Part shown: positions 12,672-25,379 of the stretch, in pieces
How the letters are laid out: each line of letters begins with the position of its first letter
Position numbering within the stretch: position 1 is the first letter of the stretch
Assembly: GCA_038496675.1 (NCBI GenBank)
Contig: CM076652.1
Location: 2,720,159-2,784,158, forward strand
Length of the DNA: 64,000 nucleotides
Reading direction: 5' to 3'
From: Rachycentron canadum
Taxonomy: Eukaryota; Chordata; Actinopteri; Carangiformes; Rachycentridae
Position numbers and translations under genes: made by a program
Notes under the pieces: generated by a model
Told to the model about the DNA's origin: nothing
Database searches by the model: none
Seen by the model: only the letters and a program-made list of their open reading frames with translations

Positions 12672-13017
12672 AGCCACGTGACACCACACGTCGGTTTGTG
12701 ACCTGCTGTTTTGAAGCCTCCAGTTTGAAACCAGAAGAAACTATATTTGGAGGAGAAGGTGGAGCTGAGGAGGAGTGAGGGGTGGATCTGACCTGCTCTG
12801 TACTCTATCCTGATTGGGTGGTACAGACTGTCAATCATACAGTAGCCACACCCCTAACATATCCCCTGTTTTCCTCTAAATGGACCATTATTTAAAAGAT
12901 GAACATCATGTTGTATTGAAGACTTGAAACTAGAGACTGAGACCATAAACTTATTAGGAAAACGTTTACTGAGCTAATAAATCAAGGGAGAAGTAGGGAC
13001 ATTTTCCCATAGATTTA
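12672..13017 (-). repeat. Family A copy, minus orientation
   Basis: It runs from a GTGACACCACACGTCGG-type distal end to TTTTCCCATAGATTT. It includes the TGGAGGAGAAGGTGGAGCTG and GGTGGTACAGACTGTCAATC blocks and lacks the proximal AGGGGGCGAC part. It ends in an AT-rich tract. Confidence 0.85.
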
Positions 13018-14574
13018 GGCAGGATTATTAAAACAATATACATATATATATATATTTACTATATGTTCATATACAGTAAGTTTTTCTTATTAATTATTAT
13101 GATTATATTATATTATTATTAATATTATAAGATTACAACAATCAAAATGGATAGATGGTTAGCAGCAGGAAGAATTAAAAGGAAAAGAGTCAAGAGACAC
13201 ATGTTGAGTCGACAAGGGATCTCTCCTTTGTCAAATAAAAAACTGTTCATCTCCTGCTTTCAGTTTAGTTCTAAATGTTAAATTGTTGTAATTAAAATAT
13301 TAAGTTGTCTAAAATGTATTATTTGGTCTTTCATTGCATGCATCCATCATTTTTGAGATTTTCCAGTGGGACATGAGTTGGGAAAGGTTGGGCACCACTG
13401 TGCTACAGATCATCAGAGTCACTAGGAGTCATCTTTTAGTGAGCACGAATATCGAGAGTGATTTTCACGTCAGCTAATTATATGGATATATTTCTGCAGA
13501 TCAATCTGGATCAATCAGCATCATTAAGCTTGGGGCAGAAACAACAGCTTTTCCTCTCATCAAACAGCGGCTCTGCTCTGAACTATCGCCGGTGTCATTT
13601 CCATGTTACATTATCGATGGAAACCTCAGAAGCGCTTACAACCAGATTACTGACTGTTTAATTAAATTGAAAAATGCCAAACACTCACAGAGCCTGTGAT
13701 AGAGAACATAATTCTGCCGCTGTATTAGCAGGAGGCTCATTACTCAGCACTAATGAGTTTCTCCTGCAGAGGCACATCACAGCAGCAGGGCCGAGCTTCT
13801 GTTCCTGCTTTATGCTTCTAATCAACCGTCCTACTCCGTGAAGAATATCACCAATAAACCACATACATGAATCTGTCTTCAAGATGGAAACCAACAACTT
13901 CCATATTGTTCTGTTTGGCCCTGTTGCTGCCTGGGGGATGAAGGGGAGTGAGGTGGGGGTCATTAGCTGCTCCTGATGAATACTGAGCTCAGGATGGTGC
14001 TGCTGTTGCTGCTTGTGATGAAGAAAACGTGAGTCTGACCCCAACTGTCCACTGGACCATGCTGTGTTGCATCTTGTGTATCCGATTTCTGCCTCACCCT
14101 CCAAACTAGCTGAGAAAGTCTAAGGAGACTCCTTCGCCCCTTCGGGGCTATAACTTTGGGTTCTGCCCCCCCGCCACCATCCTCAGTTTAGGGCGCTTGT
14201 TCGATCTGCTAATTGGTCAGATGTTAAAAAATCAATGCTCCAAAGCTCACTAACACGCTGTTTCTCATTTGTTCAATGCATCCACGAACAGAGCTATAAA
14301 AGCAACAGGTTGTGGGTTGTGATGGAAAATGTCTTCTTAACTTTGGAAACAGCAGCTGATGAAACGGCTGTCCTGTTAGAGCTGTCCTGGCATCATGGAG
14401 CCCAAGCTCTGAAAAAAATCTACATTTCCATTACTACTGGGCGACACCATCAGACTTTGAGTTCACATGATAGGACTAAAAGACCCCCAACTACTGTTTC
14501 AAGGGGAAATTATTCATTGAAAACAGTTCTTTAATAATTCTTTTTAAAAGTCATTTTTTGTACCTTTATTAAGC
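13018..14574. other. AT-rich tract, then unique sequence
   Basis: 13030-13140 is nearly pure A/T. 13440-13880 is unique-looking with several TAATTA-type homeodomain words. No gene. Confidence 0.4.
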
Positions 14575-14646
14575 CAAGGCTCTTCAGCATTGGCTTCACT
14601 TCACAGACCCAGAACCTAGGTCACTTTTATAAACTACAGTCTATGG
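14575..14646 (-). repeat. Family A terminal fragment
   Basis: AAGGCTCTTCAGCATTGGC through TTATAAACTACAGTCTATGG is the proximal end in reverse. It shows that the terminus is a CATAGACTG-like sequence. Confidence 0.75.
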
Positions 14647-14920
14647 CTGGGAATCAAACCAGGGACTCTCATGCTCAAAGCATTTCCACCTCACTGATAA
14701 CAACATTGTAATGTCACTGATAACAACATTGTGTTGCCAAGTAATTAAAATCCAATGTCTTCTAAATGCCTGACACCATCATGTTAATGTAGAACACATC
14801 TGTCTTCCAGAGGCTACACTGATGACCTGTGTCTGCTGGAAAATCTCATGTATTATTATTGTATGTATTATTGCATCTAATATAGTACATAGTTAAAACT
14901 AATCTACTTGACTGTATTTT

Positions 14921-15024
14921 CTAATCTAATCTAATCTAATCTAATCTAATCTAATCTAATCTAATCTAATCTAATCTAATCTAATCTAATATAATCTAAT
15001 CTAATCTAATCTAATCTAATCTAA
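14921..15024. repeat. (CTAAT)n pentanucleotide tandem array
   Basis: About 20 nearly perfect CTAAT units, with one ATAAT variant near 14991. Decayed traces continue to about 15375, suggesting a once longer array. Confidence 0.97.
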
Positions 15025-15375
15025 CCTTTAGTTTAAGATAGTTTATAAACTAATTTGATGTAATTAAATTTTAGTTTTATACAACCCAGTTTGATCTAAT
15101 ATGTCATATTCTTTCATCTAATTAATCTAATGGAACCTAGTCTGTTCTCTAGTTCCAGCTCAGTTTTATATAATTTAATCTAATCTGTTCCCAAATTAAA
15201 TTATTTAATTTAAAGTAATCTAATCTAATCTAATATAATATAATCTATAAATGTATCTGATGTAACTGAATCTAATCTCTTCTCTATTTTAATATTATAT
15301 ATTCTAGTTGTATAAAACCCAGTTCTCTAGTTTGATCTAATCCAGCTCAATTTTATATAATTTAATCTAGTCTCA
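15025..15375. repeat. Decayed CTAAT-derived AT-rich tract
   Basis: Scattered TAATCTAATCTAAT and TTTAATCTAGTC words and repeated ATAAAACCCAGTT / TAGTTTGATCTAAT segments show old CTAAT repeat sequence and a partial local duplication (15070-15110 against 15310-15345). Confidence 0.6.
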
Positions 15376-15879
15376 TTAATAATCCCAGGTCAGAGGCATC
15401 TGAGTGGGTGTTGATGTTGTTTGGCATCGAAATGGACGACATACAAATATGACACAAATCTTGACACCAACCTCCCAGCAGCCCCAGGGGGCAGAAAGAC
15501 AGGAGGAGGAGGGGGACGAGGGTGACGAAGGTGATTTACTCGTCATGTCCACCCCATAGATTAGCTCCATCATCTCTGTGAGTTTCTGGCCAGGCCCTGA
15601 GGATGGTTGGTGTTACGTGGAGAGAAAGACAACCTGAGTCCTCTGCTCTGTGGTCACAGCTGTTCATTAAACTGACAGCAGCAACAAGATAAATACTCCA
15701 GATTCAGCTCAGCAAGTTCCAACTAGAAACTGTGTTTATCCCATATTTACCATAGCTCCTGTTTTTATCCCATTACAGAACATATGGAGGCTCAAAGGCT
15801 CCAAAGTCTAACAGATATAACTAATTGATTGAGCCGCAGACTGTGAATAACAGGAGCTGGTTTGACTTGTAACAGAGTC

Positions 15880-16250
15880 TCTTATCTGAGCCTGGTGGCT
15901 TTTAGGGCCAGAACCAGGAATAGGTGAGGACTTAAGGGTGCTGGGACCAGAGCCGGGACTAGGTGAGTGCAGGATTGAAGCAGGAACCAGGAGGACAGAG
16001 GCTGGATGTAGCTGAATCAGGTGAGTGAGGCTGATCTGGAGCTCAAAACTGGGCTCAGGCAGATATCCAACCGGCAAGGTAACAAAACCATTTGCAAGCA
16101 GAAGCAGAGTTGGCTGAGGTGGTTACAACAAACTGGAGAAGACTGGAGAGAAAGGCTGGGTATAAATCAGAAGAAGGAGGAGGTGACAGATGATCAGTGC
16201 AGATGACCAGTGCAGATGATCAGCAAGTGTGGGAGCAGATTAGAGTAACA
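15880..16250. repeat. Probable interspersed or tandem-derived sequence
   Basis: GGACCAGAGCCGGGACTAGG, GGAACCAGGAGGACAGAGGC and a triplicated GATGATCAGTGCAGATGACC motif at 16190-16225 give it a low-complexity purine-rich character typical of fish repeat tails. An open minus-strand frame here is compositional. Confidence 0.3.
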
Positions 16251-16264
16251 CTGGCTTTAAACAG

Positions 16265-16525
16265 AAGTCAGATTGTATTGAAGTCTATGGGAAAATGTCC
16301 CTACTTCTCCCTTGATTTATTAGCTCAGTAAACGTTTTCCTAATGAGTTTATGGTCTCAGTCTCTAGTTTCAAGTGTTCAATACAACATGATGTTCATTT
16401 TTTAAATGATGGTCCATTTAGAGGAAAATAGACCAGAAAGCAGGGGATTAATTAGGGGGCGTGGTTACTGGGTGATTGACAGCCTGTACCACCCAATCAG
16501 GATAGAGGATCAAACAAGCCGGTCC
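16265..16525 (+). repeat. Family A copy
   Basis: It has the core GTCAGATTGTATTGAAG through AGCTCAGTAAACGTTTTCC, then GGTCCATTTAGAGGAAAATA, the TAGGGGGCGTGGTTACTG block and ACCACCCAATCAGGATAGAG. Both ends are missing. Confidence 0.9.
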
Positions 16526-17539
16526 AACCAGTCATTTCTATTCTGGTGTAAAGGCAAATTTTTTCACAAGTCCTAAAACAATAGTAACAATAGTACAATA
16601 ATAGAACTATATTGATCCATTTATATGGGCAATATGTGGATTGCAAATGATGTTTTGTCTCTCCATCCAGGCTGTTAGGAGATTGTTTCTTTAATTGTTC
16701 TCAATGCACACAACTGGGAGACAAAAACTCAATATTTCAAACTGTAAATCTGTAGTTGATGAAGCTTCAGCAGTCTGAGTTAATCTCATCAAGTTGACAT
16801 CTTTCAAACTTCCAGTACTTTTAGGACAAATTTTCTTGTTTGTTTGTCCCTGAACAGTGATTTTTGAGTTACAGTGGAGGGACATTCAACAAAAAGACAC
16901 AAATAATATCAACTTCAAACTGTTCAAGTATATTAACTACAAATAAACTATGAACTTTGACATCCATCACCTACACTGATGGGAGTGGATTAGGACCTTT
17001 TAATGGCCTGGTACGAAAAATCTGGTTGGAAAGTTTCTTCAGAGTTTAGCTCTCAGTCACGACTGACATCCATCAATGAAATGAGTCTGGAAAAGCTGAA
17101 GTGGAGGTAATTGATTGCAGAATTAATACATGAGTTAACAGTGAAACTGCAAATAACATTTTTATGGAGTTAATTGCTGCGGGCTGATAGCGTGTGAGAG
17201 GGAGCGGCTTTGGCGGTGGATCATTTCCTTGATCAATGATGATGTGAAGGAACACGTTTGGAGCCTGATAACACCACAACAATGAAAGATGAAAGTCTGG
17301 ATAATTACAGATACAAAGAGTCGAAGAGGATCTCAAATCTAATCAAGCAGACTGAAACTCCAACAGAGGGACAGTCGCGCTGGAAAGTCTGATTAAATGA
17401 ACATTTACTGGAGGTCTACAGGAATGAAACCGCAACCATCAACAAGGTGACACATTATTCATGTGATGTGCAGCAAATGAAGTTTAAAATACTTGCACTT
17501 TCCTGCTCTGACAAATATGTTAACTGAGGTATGTAACAC
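16526..17539. other. Unassigned unique sequence
   Basis: AT-rich, no repeat or exon recognised. 17080-17340 has several ATTGATT/TTAATT words. Confidence 0.45.
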
Positions 17540-17676
17540 ACTGTCGTGGCTGATGGAGGCAGCTCAGGGAGGGAGGACCCAACGTCAATGGATGAAAGCA
17601 GGTGGATAGTAACTAAACACAGGTAGAAGAGTCATGGGAGAATTCATGGTTTATTCATTCATTCATTCATTCATTA
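17540..17676. repeat. Interspersed-like segment ending in (ATTC)n
   Basis: GGGAGGACCCAACGTCAATG, AACTAAACACAGGTAG and a GTTTATT(CATT)n tail at 17650-17676 look like the 3' end of a short mobile element. Confidence 0.35.
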
Positions 17677-17819
17677 GAACAGGAAACATGCCACTTTCAT
17701 GGTTTCCAGAAACTGACTTATATTTCTGTGACTGTGCAGCGTTTCCTCTAGACTTTTCTGTCTTGTTTCTTGCAAGAACAACAACAAGAGATTGATCTTC
17801 GTGGCTTGTTTTTTTTCCT

Positions 17820-18010
17820 TAGACTGTAGACTACAGACTTTATAGTAGTGGAAGTGCACACTAGGTTTGAAAAGTGAAGCTACTGTTGAAGTACCTTAAA
17901 CCTGAATCTAATGACCTTTCAGATTGTATTGAAGTCTATGGGAAAATGTCCCTACTTCTCCCTTGATTTATTAGCTCAGTAAACGTTTTCCTAATGAGTT
18001 TATGGTCTCA
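17820..18010 (+). repeat. Family A copy, truncated by a SINE tail
   Basis: A decayed proximal end (GACTTTATAGTAGTGGAAG) and AAGTACCTTAAACCTG precede the intact core, which stops at TTTATGGTCTCA. At 18011 a SINE 3' half starts directly. Confidence 0.8.
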
Positions 18011-18152
18011 AACGTGATGTTGTAAGTGTGAGTGTGACTGGTTGTACGTCTTTATCTGTCAACATTGTAATGTAAGACTGGCGACCTGTTCAAGTTGTAC
18101 CCTGCCTTTGCCCAATGTGGATAAGCAATATAGATAATGGATGGATGGATAC
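18011..18152 (+). mobile_element. SINE 3' fragment
   Basis: GTGAGTGTGACTGGTTGTAC, then AGACTGGCGACCTGTTCAAG, then GATAAGCAATATAGATAATG with a GGATGGATGGAT tail. It abuts the truncated end of a family A copy. Confidence 0.75.
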
Positions 18153-21100
18153 ATTCACTGTTTATATAGCACCTAGAACTGCTTTATAATCAAAGAAGTT
18201 AAAATCTCACTTTATACAATGTGGGACCTTTAATGTTTACAGTTGACTTATATAATATTATATTTTATAAATAGTTAATTTACAACTCCAGATAACTGCT
18301 CTTCGGATCGCAGTAGTATTTCCTGTCACTTTTAATGGAGCAACAATATTAGCATCTATCTGCTGCATAAATTTAAACCAAAGTATCTGGACAGATGTTG
18401 ACATGTAATACAATCATCTGGATGTCTGTGGTGGAGGGCTATAATGCGTTTAAACTGCCTGAGGTGAAGTAGTACTGGTAGTAATCCTCTAAACAGATGT
18501 GGGTAAATGGGGTAAATGTCATGATGCCCTGTTGTCACCACAAACTGCCTCAGTCTCTTCCATTTCTGTCATAAACTGACGCCGCAATTAATCTAAACTC
18601 TGGTTCAATCTGTGGAGGCCTGAGAGTGAACGCAGTGAGGATTAACACGCTCCAGGTGGTTCTGTGTAAAGAGGGAAGACTGTGCAAACGAGAAAAAGAA
18701 AATCGAGTGAATATTAGAGCGGAGAGTACCAGAGCGCTGTATTGACCCAAAAAAAATAAAGACAGACCTAGTGAAGGTGGAGGCAGACAAGAGGTAATTA
18801 TATTTCTCTCGTGTCCTGAGCTGTTAATTCCAATCAATTTCCACTTCATGGTCATGTTTTGTTAAAGTTAGAGGTGAGTAACTGTTCAATCAGTGGCTGC
18901 TTAAAGACAGACTTCAGCAGACCTTCTCTGAATAATAAAGGTCTACAGCAAAGTGGTGACCGTTATCACTTCCCAGCTGATCTCCTGTGGCTTCCCGCGG
19001 TGTCGACACTTGGCCCTCGGAGAGTCATTATTCTGAGCGGCGGGCCGGCAGAAGCCCTCAAGATGAAATGAGCGGGGTCTTTATGAGCTCCTGCTAGACC
19101 AAGAGGTGCAGCCATAACAAGATGGGTCATTATGGAGCCAATTCAGGAGTGTGTGAAGTTTGAGTGAGTGTGTGACAGCGTTGTTTGACAGCAGTGGAGT
19201 GTCGTGTCAAGGCCTCTGAACAGACAGAGGTGGTTAGTTAGATGCCTTTAAATCTCCAGGGTGTCAGCCAGTCACTGCTGCTGGATGTTCTGCGGTTTCT
19301 TGTAGTCTTTGACTAAATCCTTCAACATTTATTTGCACAGTTTGGACCAGTGACACTTCATCAGTGGTCTGTGTACACAGACAATAGAGACAAGATATTA
19401 CTGTTCTTAGCAGGGTTGGATTGTCCTGCTCTAGAGCCATGGGGGGACTATATATATATATATACATATATATATATACTCAATATCCACAAATGTTTCA
19501 TGTACTACTGCAGTTCATACCAAGTCCAGGCAGGTTTTGAGTCTGTTCCACCTCCATAAAGCTCCTGGACTAATTAATAATAAGGTAACTTTTTACCCAA
19601 AACCACAAATGTGAAGCCAGTGTTGAGCTTCCATGCTAATCCACCAGCCTTATGCTACGACTGGGGAGTAGACTGGTTTCTGTGACGACGTTTAACCGTT
19701 ATAGCCTCATTTAGCCTCCTGTTAACAAACAGACATTTTTAAGATGCATTTAGGAATTTAGGACTGTGGTATTTGTGGACTGATGTATTTCATGTCAGTA
19801 AAATTGTTTAAGCTCGTGTTAAGTACAGACCTTATTTCAGCCATATATCAAAAAACGAATTATAACCATTGTAGCGTTGAGATAGTTCAGTGTGGACAAA
19901 AATGGTGGATTGATGAAGCAACATTTCCATTTGCTATGGATGTGGCTAATCAAAATCAGTGCAGCCGGGGTATAACACTGGCTCCTTTCATCTCCTTTCT
20001 TGTTAAATGCTTTTTTTCTGCGGCGAGGAGATACCGGGGTTAGAAATCCAATGTTGACAGTAATCAGGACCCCTCCTCCCATTCAATGTTTGTTGTTTTA
20101 ATGTGGAAAAAAAAAAAAAAGAGGCACATTACGGCTTAAATCAGTTTACTCATAATCTCTTACTTTCTTGAGCGGCAGCAGCAGCAGCCTTTGTTGTTGC
20201 TGCCTGCTTCTCATAATGACACAGTGGAAACAGACCGGCGTTTGTTTGAGAGGCTCCATCATCAGCACCATTACAGAAGCTGCACTGTTTGTTTTAGTTG
20301 TTTAATTAAAGTTATGTGTGTGTGAGTGTGAGGAAGCTCCTCTCAGCCTGATAAGACTTTGATGAGATGTGTTATTTGTCCAAACTCTCTTTGGGTTTTC
20401 ATGTGAGAGATGAAAGCCGTTCACCTCATACAGGGTCTCAATTATCATACTTCAACGCTGGAGCTGTGCTAAAAGAGAAAAATGGCTCATTATTGAAATT
20501 GTTCTGGTGTAAACATTTGATTAAAGACACTTTACATTCTGCTCTGCAGCCCAATAACTTAAATTTATAAAGTTGTTTCACTTAATGAATCCTGGAGGAC
20601 AGCTTTAGATTTAAATAATCCCAGAAGCTCGTTTGTCAATAATAACTTTAAATTAAAAAAAAAAAATCCAGGAGAGGTTTGCGGAATTTAACAATTCTTC
20701 ATCATGAAATATTTTTGCAATTACAGCGAAGCTGCTGCACGCAAAGCAAATCCGTTGTGTTTGGCATTTTGCATAATGACTACAAATGTGCTGAATCCAG
20801 AGGGAGGCCCACTCTCCTCAGATTCAGACTAGAGCAGAGAGCGTGGAGATGTTTACATGCTCTGAGGCCTGTGACGCCGGTGCTGAAGTCGGGTTGTCAG
20901 GATGTTAACGTGTTCATCTCCTCAGGTGGAAAAATATCACAACACACTTGATGTTGAAGCTGCAGCGGATGAGTCAGGTGAAGTGTAACTGGATGTGGAA
21001 CAGTGAAGGAGATACAGTTGCTGCTTTGACAGCTGACGCGTGTTGACGATGGGAAAGACGACGGAGGACAATGATGTGAGTGTTTCTCTCTCCTATCTTA

Positions 21101-21287
21101 AAATCTGATCAACCCTGATCATGTCAGTCTAAAAAACCTTTATGTCAGTTTTAACTTACTTTGAATTTATAGTTTCACACGCAAGATTTATTTGAAATAC
21201 ATAACTACGGTGTCAGTGTTTGGGAGATACAGGATGTGGCTTTTGAAAGATGAGTCCAATGTTTATTTCTGTGACTATGGGGCGAAC
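18153..21287. other. Unassigned unique sequence
   Basis: It contains the (TA)n at 19449 and better-balanced blocks at 18560-19080, 20140-20300 and 20680-20960 that could be conserved non-coding elements. At 21048 an ATG followed by eight codons meets GTGAGTG, a weak exon candidate. Confidence 0.4.
19449..19479. repeat. (TA)n microsatellite
   Basis: About 15 units with one CA interruption. Confidence 0.95.
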
Positions 21288-21335
21288 AACAGTTCACAAA
21301 CCAACGGCTGATGTCTCGGTGTGTTGACACTCGTC
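21288..21335 (+). repeat. Family A distal-end remnant
   Basis: CAGTTCACAAACCAACGGC and GTTGACACTCGTCCAT resemble the distal end of the complete copies. It is short and diverged. Confidence 0.45.
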
Positions 21336-22574
21336 CATACCTCATCTGTGTGTTTTCCCTTTTTAGACTTTTAATGTTGAAGGGACACAACTTTACATCA
21401 GATGGTAGGAAGTCTATGTTATACAGGTGCAAAATAACAAAAAAGAAGATTAATAGATGAGGCCGATGTATTTTAGTTACTTTTCAAACTGCCTGACATA
21501 ATGTTTTCTCCATTGTATTATAACTAATATTCTTCCTCTATCTCTACCTCTATCTATATACTGACACGTCTGAGATCCAGGAGACAGTGCTGCAGGTCTG
21601 ATACTTCTTGGTACGACAGTGTGCATCAAAAGGATGGATTTACTGGCCTGACGCCATAATAAATGATGTTTAGTTAAGCTTAGGCACAAACACTGTCTGG
21701 GTGAAAATAAGGAACATTTGTCACTTGCAGGTGAATAAGTAGCTTTTGGACATTTCCCGAGGTTCCATGTTCAGGATTGAACCAACAATCTTGAAACAGG
21801 TTCACAAAACTTTTTCTGCCCATAACCTTTAAAAAAATCTGCTGAAGAGAAAAACCTTTCACCCAGGAAGAATAAAAACTGAATGAGATCATCATTTCTG
21901 CAGCTCTGTTGCCTGTTTTACCTCCTCACTGCATTAAATCACACTCAGTTTTATTGGTTGTTTAAAGGGGGAAGAGATTTTCCTGAGCCTGTAGAGAGTT
22001 ATGGGACAAGTCTGAACTCCTCTATCACCTGCAGGTAACCTTCATAATACAGATGCACATGTTTGATCTGATGCCTTTTACGTGCTTGATTACGTTTTTA
22101 CTCGGCTCTGTGCAGTAAACTCATTTTCTTTGCCTCTGCAGTGACCCGGTCTTGTCGGCATTAATATTTCACGTTGCCTAAAAACTTTAAATGGGGGGGA
22201 GTCGTGCCAATCTTTAATTCCAACACATTAAATAATTGATGCTGTTGGAATCTGATGCACTGCAGAGCTGTGGCGGCGTCTCTACTCGAGGAAATTTTGC
22301 ATCCGCTCACCCACTGATCTACATTTCCCATCAGGCCTCAAGAGCGCCAGCCAAAGTCCTCCCTCAACACTGAGTGAGAGAGAAAAGTATCATGCTAATT
22401 CATTGTTCAAGTGCTGCACTAATGTGTCTGTTGAAGAGCTGATGAGGCTGACGGGTTTCGGTAACATGCACATCACCGTCGTTTTTCTTCACATCAACAA
22501 ATCCCATGAGCTGATCAAACCAACAAGGATCTGGTCCCAGTAACAAGTGTTGTTTACATCTAATTGAACAAAGT
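21336..22574. other. Unassigned unique sequence
   Basis: No gene or repeat recognised. Confidence 0.45.
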
Positions 22575-22800
22575 TTTCAGGGCCCAACACACAGAAAGGA
22601 AGGCAGGTAGGTGCAATGAGAGTCATTTAATAGGATGTGAGACTTCTAGACTGGAAGCAGCAAACACAAACAGGAACAAAACACAAACTCTAAACTAAAA
22701 AATCAGAGGAAACTCAAGCTTGAAAATGATGCACAGTGGAAACTGAACAGATGAAGGAGTGAAGGAAACACAGAGACATGGGCACAATCCCAATAATCAC
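22575..22800. repeat. Interspersed-like segment
   Basis: GGCCCAACACACAGAAAGG, AGCAAACACAAACAGGAAC and AAAACACAAACTCTAAACT show the A/C-rich composition of fish element ends. No termini seen. Confidence 0.3.
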
Positions 22801-22984
22801 CCTCACAGATTTTGAGGACTAGTCAAGAGGAAGAAGGTTTATTTTGGGCTCTTTGTGGACACTTTCCTGGAGTCTGTATTTCTGCAGAGGGAGTTAAACA
22901 CAGTTCATAGAGATGAAAAGAAAGAAGAATGATTAACAAGCATAGATGGAACTAACCCTAACACTGTAGTTTGTTTTGACTTTG

Positions 22985-23282
22985 CTCCCCCAATCAAGAG
23001 GAAACCCACCGTGACGTTGCCCACTGGTTTGTGAGCCTCAAATTTGTAATTTTGTTTTTCCTCGAAATGGACCATCATTTAAAAAATGATCATGTTGTAT
23101 TGAAGACTTGAAACCAGAGACTGAGACCATAAACTCATTAGGAAAACATTTACTGAGCTAATAAATCAAGGGAGAAGTAGGGACATTTTCCCATAGACTT
23201 CAATACAATCTGACTTCTTTAACAACCAGTGGAGTCGCCCCCTGATGGTCATTAGAATGAATGAAGGTTTAAGGCTCTTACG
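22985..23282 (-). repeat. Family A copy with internal deletion
   Basis: AACCCACCGTGACGTTGCCC leads through TTTGTAATTTTG straight into TTTTTCCTCGAAATGGACC, skipping the GGAGCTGAGGAGG and CAATCACACAG blocks. The core and the GTCGCCCCCTGATGG part follow. Confidence 0.9.
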
Positions 23283-24317
23283 CTAATAAAACTAGGTGAT
23301 ATTTATCCCCAGGGTAAATGCCTGCTGCTGCTAAATGGGATTAGTGTCCAATTACAAAAGCCTGGATTGAGTTCAGATTGATGATACAGGTACAAGCAGC
23401 ATGAATGCTTCTGACTCCACCCTGTTAGATGACAGGTAAGGAGTGATTGACAGGATGTAGTCCCACCTTCTGTGTCTCCTTATTGGTTGGATGGGTTTTC
23501 TACGTGTTTCAGAATAAAATAAGATGAGAGGAGGAACAAGACTCTGGTGGCTGCTGCATGGAAACTCTGATATTTGATCTTCCTCTGTTTACACATTTAT
23601 TTCTATCGTTCTAAAATAAACCTTAATCCGTGAAAGTTAATTCACCTGCAGCTTCAAACCCAAACACTGATAATAACAGGGGTTTTCAGGGGACAGGACT
23701 GGATTTGGATCTTTGGATTTCTCTCAGATTCACCCTGTTTACTCCCTCTAACATTTCTATTTTTAATACAAGTGACTGCTCACTTTCAAGCTTGAACTTT
23801 CAACTTTCTCTGCCTGTAAACAGGAGCTGTTGAACTTTACAGCAACTGTGAAACCTCTGTGTCACCTCCAAAGCTCAGTCTTTACAGACTGTAGATGCAA
23901 AACGACTCACGCATTATCTTTCTTTCACTATCTACTCATCTCAATATATGAGAACAGCTGACTCTGACCTTTACAAAGAGGCCTCAGGCAGTTGAATGCA
24001 ATCATTCAATAAATACTATCTCTGCAAAGCTTTATCGTGTTTGATGCAGTTAGTCACATGGTGTAACAAAAGTCTTTAATCTTCTGTAAAACTACTGTTC
24101 TTTAAAACTTTTAAAACGATTCAAGGAAAACAAGGGCAGACACGTAGAGCATCAGGGCCACTGGACTGAGATTATTATTTATTAACTGTTTGCTTGAAAA
24201 CCACTTCTCTGGGATTTTAGATAAAAACGGAAGCTCAGGTCTGTTGGTCTGACTTTAATTTGTTGATGTATCTTGGTTTGATGCAATGAAACTCCTCACT
24301 ACTGCGTCTTCATCCCT
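23283..24317. other. Unassigned sequence
   Basis: AT-rich, no gene seen. Confidence 0.45.
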
Positions 24318-24445
24318 GAACCCAACCGAGGTCACAAGGACCTGGGTGTCGTGTTTGACCAGCTTTCCTTCTCTGACCATGTTGCAGCCATGGTCTCATA
24401 TAACCCAGCTCCTGGTCCAGGTCTTGGAAATCTTGGGATCTTGGG
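24318..24445 (+). mobile_element. L2-type LINE reverse-transcriptase relic
   Basis: The frame from about 24337 reads KDLGVVFDQLSFSDHVAAM, which is the (K)DLGV..D.QLSFSDHV motif of fish L2 ORF2 downstream of the RT core. CAGCTCCTGGTCCAGGTCTT (QLLVQ-like) follows in another frame after a deletion. It is a short fossil. Confidence 0.6.
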
Positions 24446-25379
24446 AATCCCTCACAGATGGTCCAGGGTCCTGCAGCCTGGGCTAACTACCCAGGTCCCT
24501 GAATCCAGTCCAGGTCTTAATGTGTCTTCATATTGAATCATCTTATTTAACGCTGCTCTCCTCACACATGTGTTTCCATTCTATGTTCTTTTCTTGGGGA
24601 ATAAAGTGATTCAGGTTCGTGCTTTTGGTACCTGCACTCTCATGTTCTGTGCCTGTAAAATCATTTGTGGTGCTCCAGAGGTGTTTTAACGTTTTACCGG
24701 GAAGCTGCTCTTTTTCCTCCGGTGTGGCAGAAAATGTGAAACGCTTCAGGGAGTTTCAACAGGCTCTGAACTGAGACACAAACTCCTAAAGTGCTTTCAA
24801 CACTCGGGGGACAAAACAGGATTTCGCAGCTTCCTGCTGTGAATCCTGCCGTCTGGGACTGAAAATGGCTTTTTGCCGTGAAATACCTGTAAGAGTAGCA
24901 ACAAAAATGGACTTTAATACTTATGACGATCCTGATTTAAAACCATCTACTGAAAAACAGGAGAGGGGTATATCAGATAAAGATGCACCATTGCCAAACT
25001 GCTGTATTATCAGCTCATTTTTTTCTGTTTTGGTGCAAGAAATGAATATTTCATGTTTTTGTCAAGGTCTGACACTGGATCTCTACATGTGCATATGTCA
25101 GATGTCTCCTCCGGGGACTTCAAGCTGATTACATGAGCCACAACAGCAATATTAACACATCAACAAATTAAAATACCTTTCTTCCTCCCAGTACAACACT
25201 GGCTACAACACACAGAGCTGTCACATTTTCCAGGACAGATCCAGGAAATATCAGACTGGGAATAAAGAGTGTGGAGAAACACCTTGAGGACCAGCCTCAA
25301 CTCAACACGCTGCCGTGATTTTCTGAACTCGCTGCAGTCTGTCAGTGCTGCACATTTCTTCATCTCTGCAACGGGCAAG
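24446..25379. other. Unassigned sequence beside the L2 relic
   Basis: The first 200 bp may be further decayed LINE sequence. No other feature. Confidence 0.4.

Noticed and set aside
14921..15024. Array of regular repeats as a possible CRISPR-like structure
   Set aside because: Contiguous pentanucleotides without spacers in a vertebrate genome.
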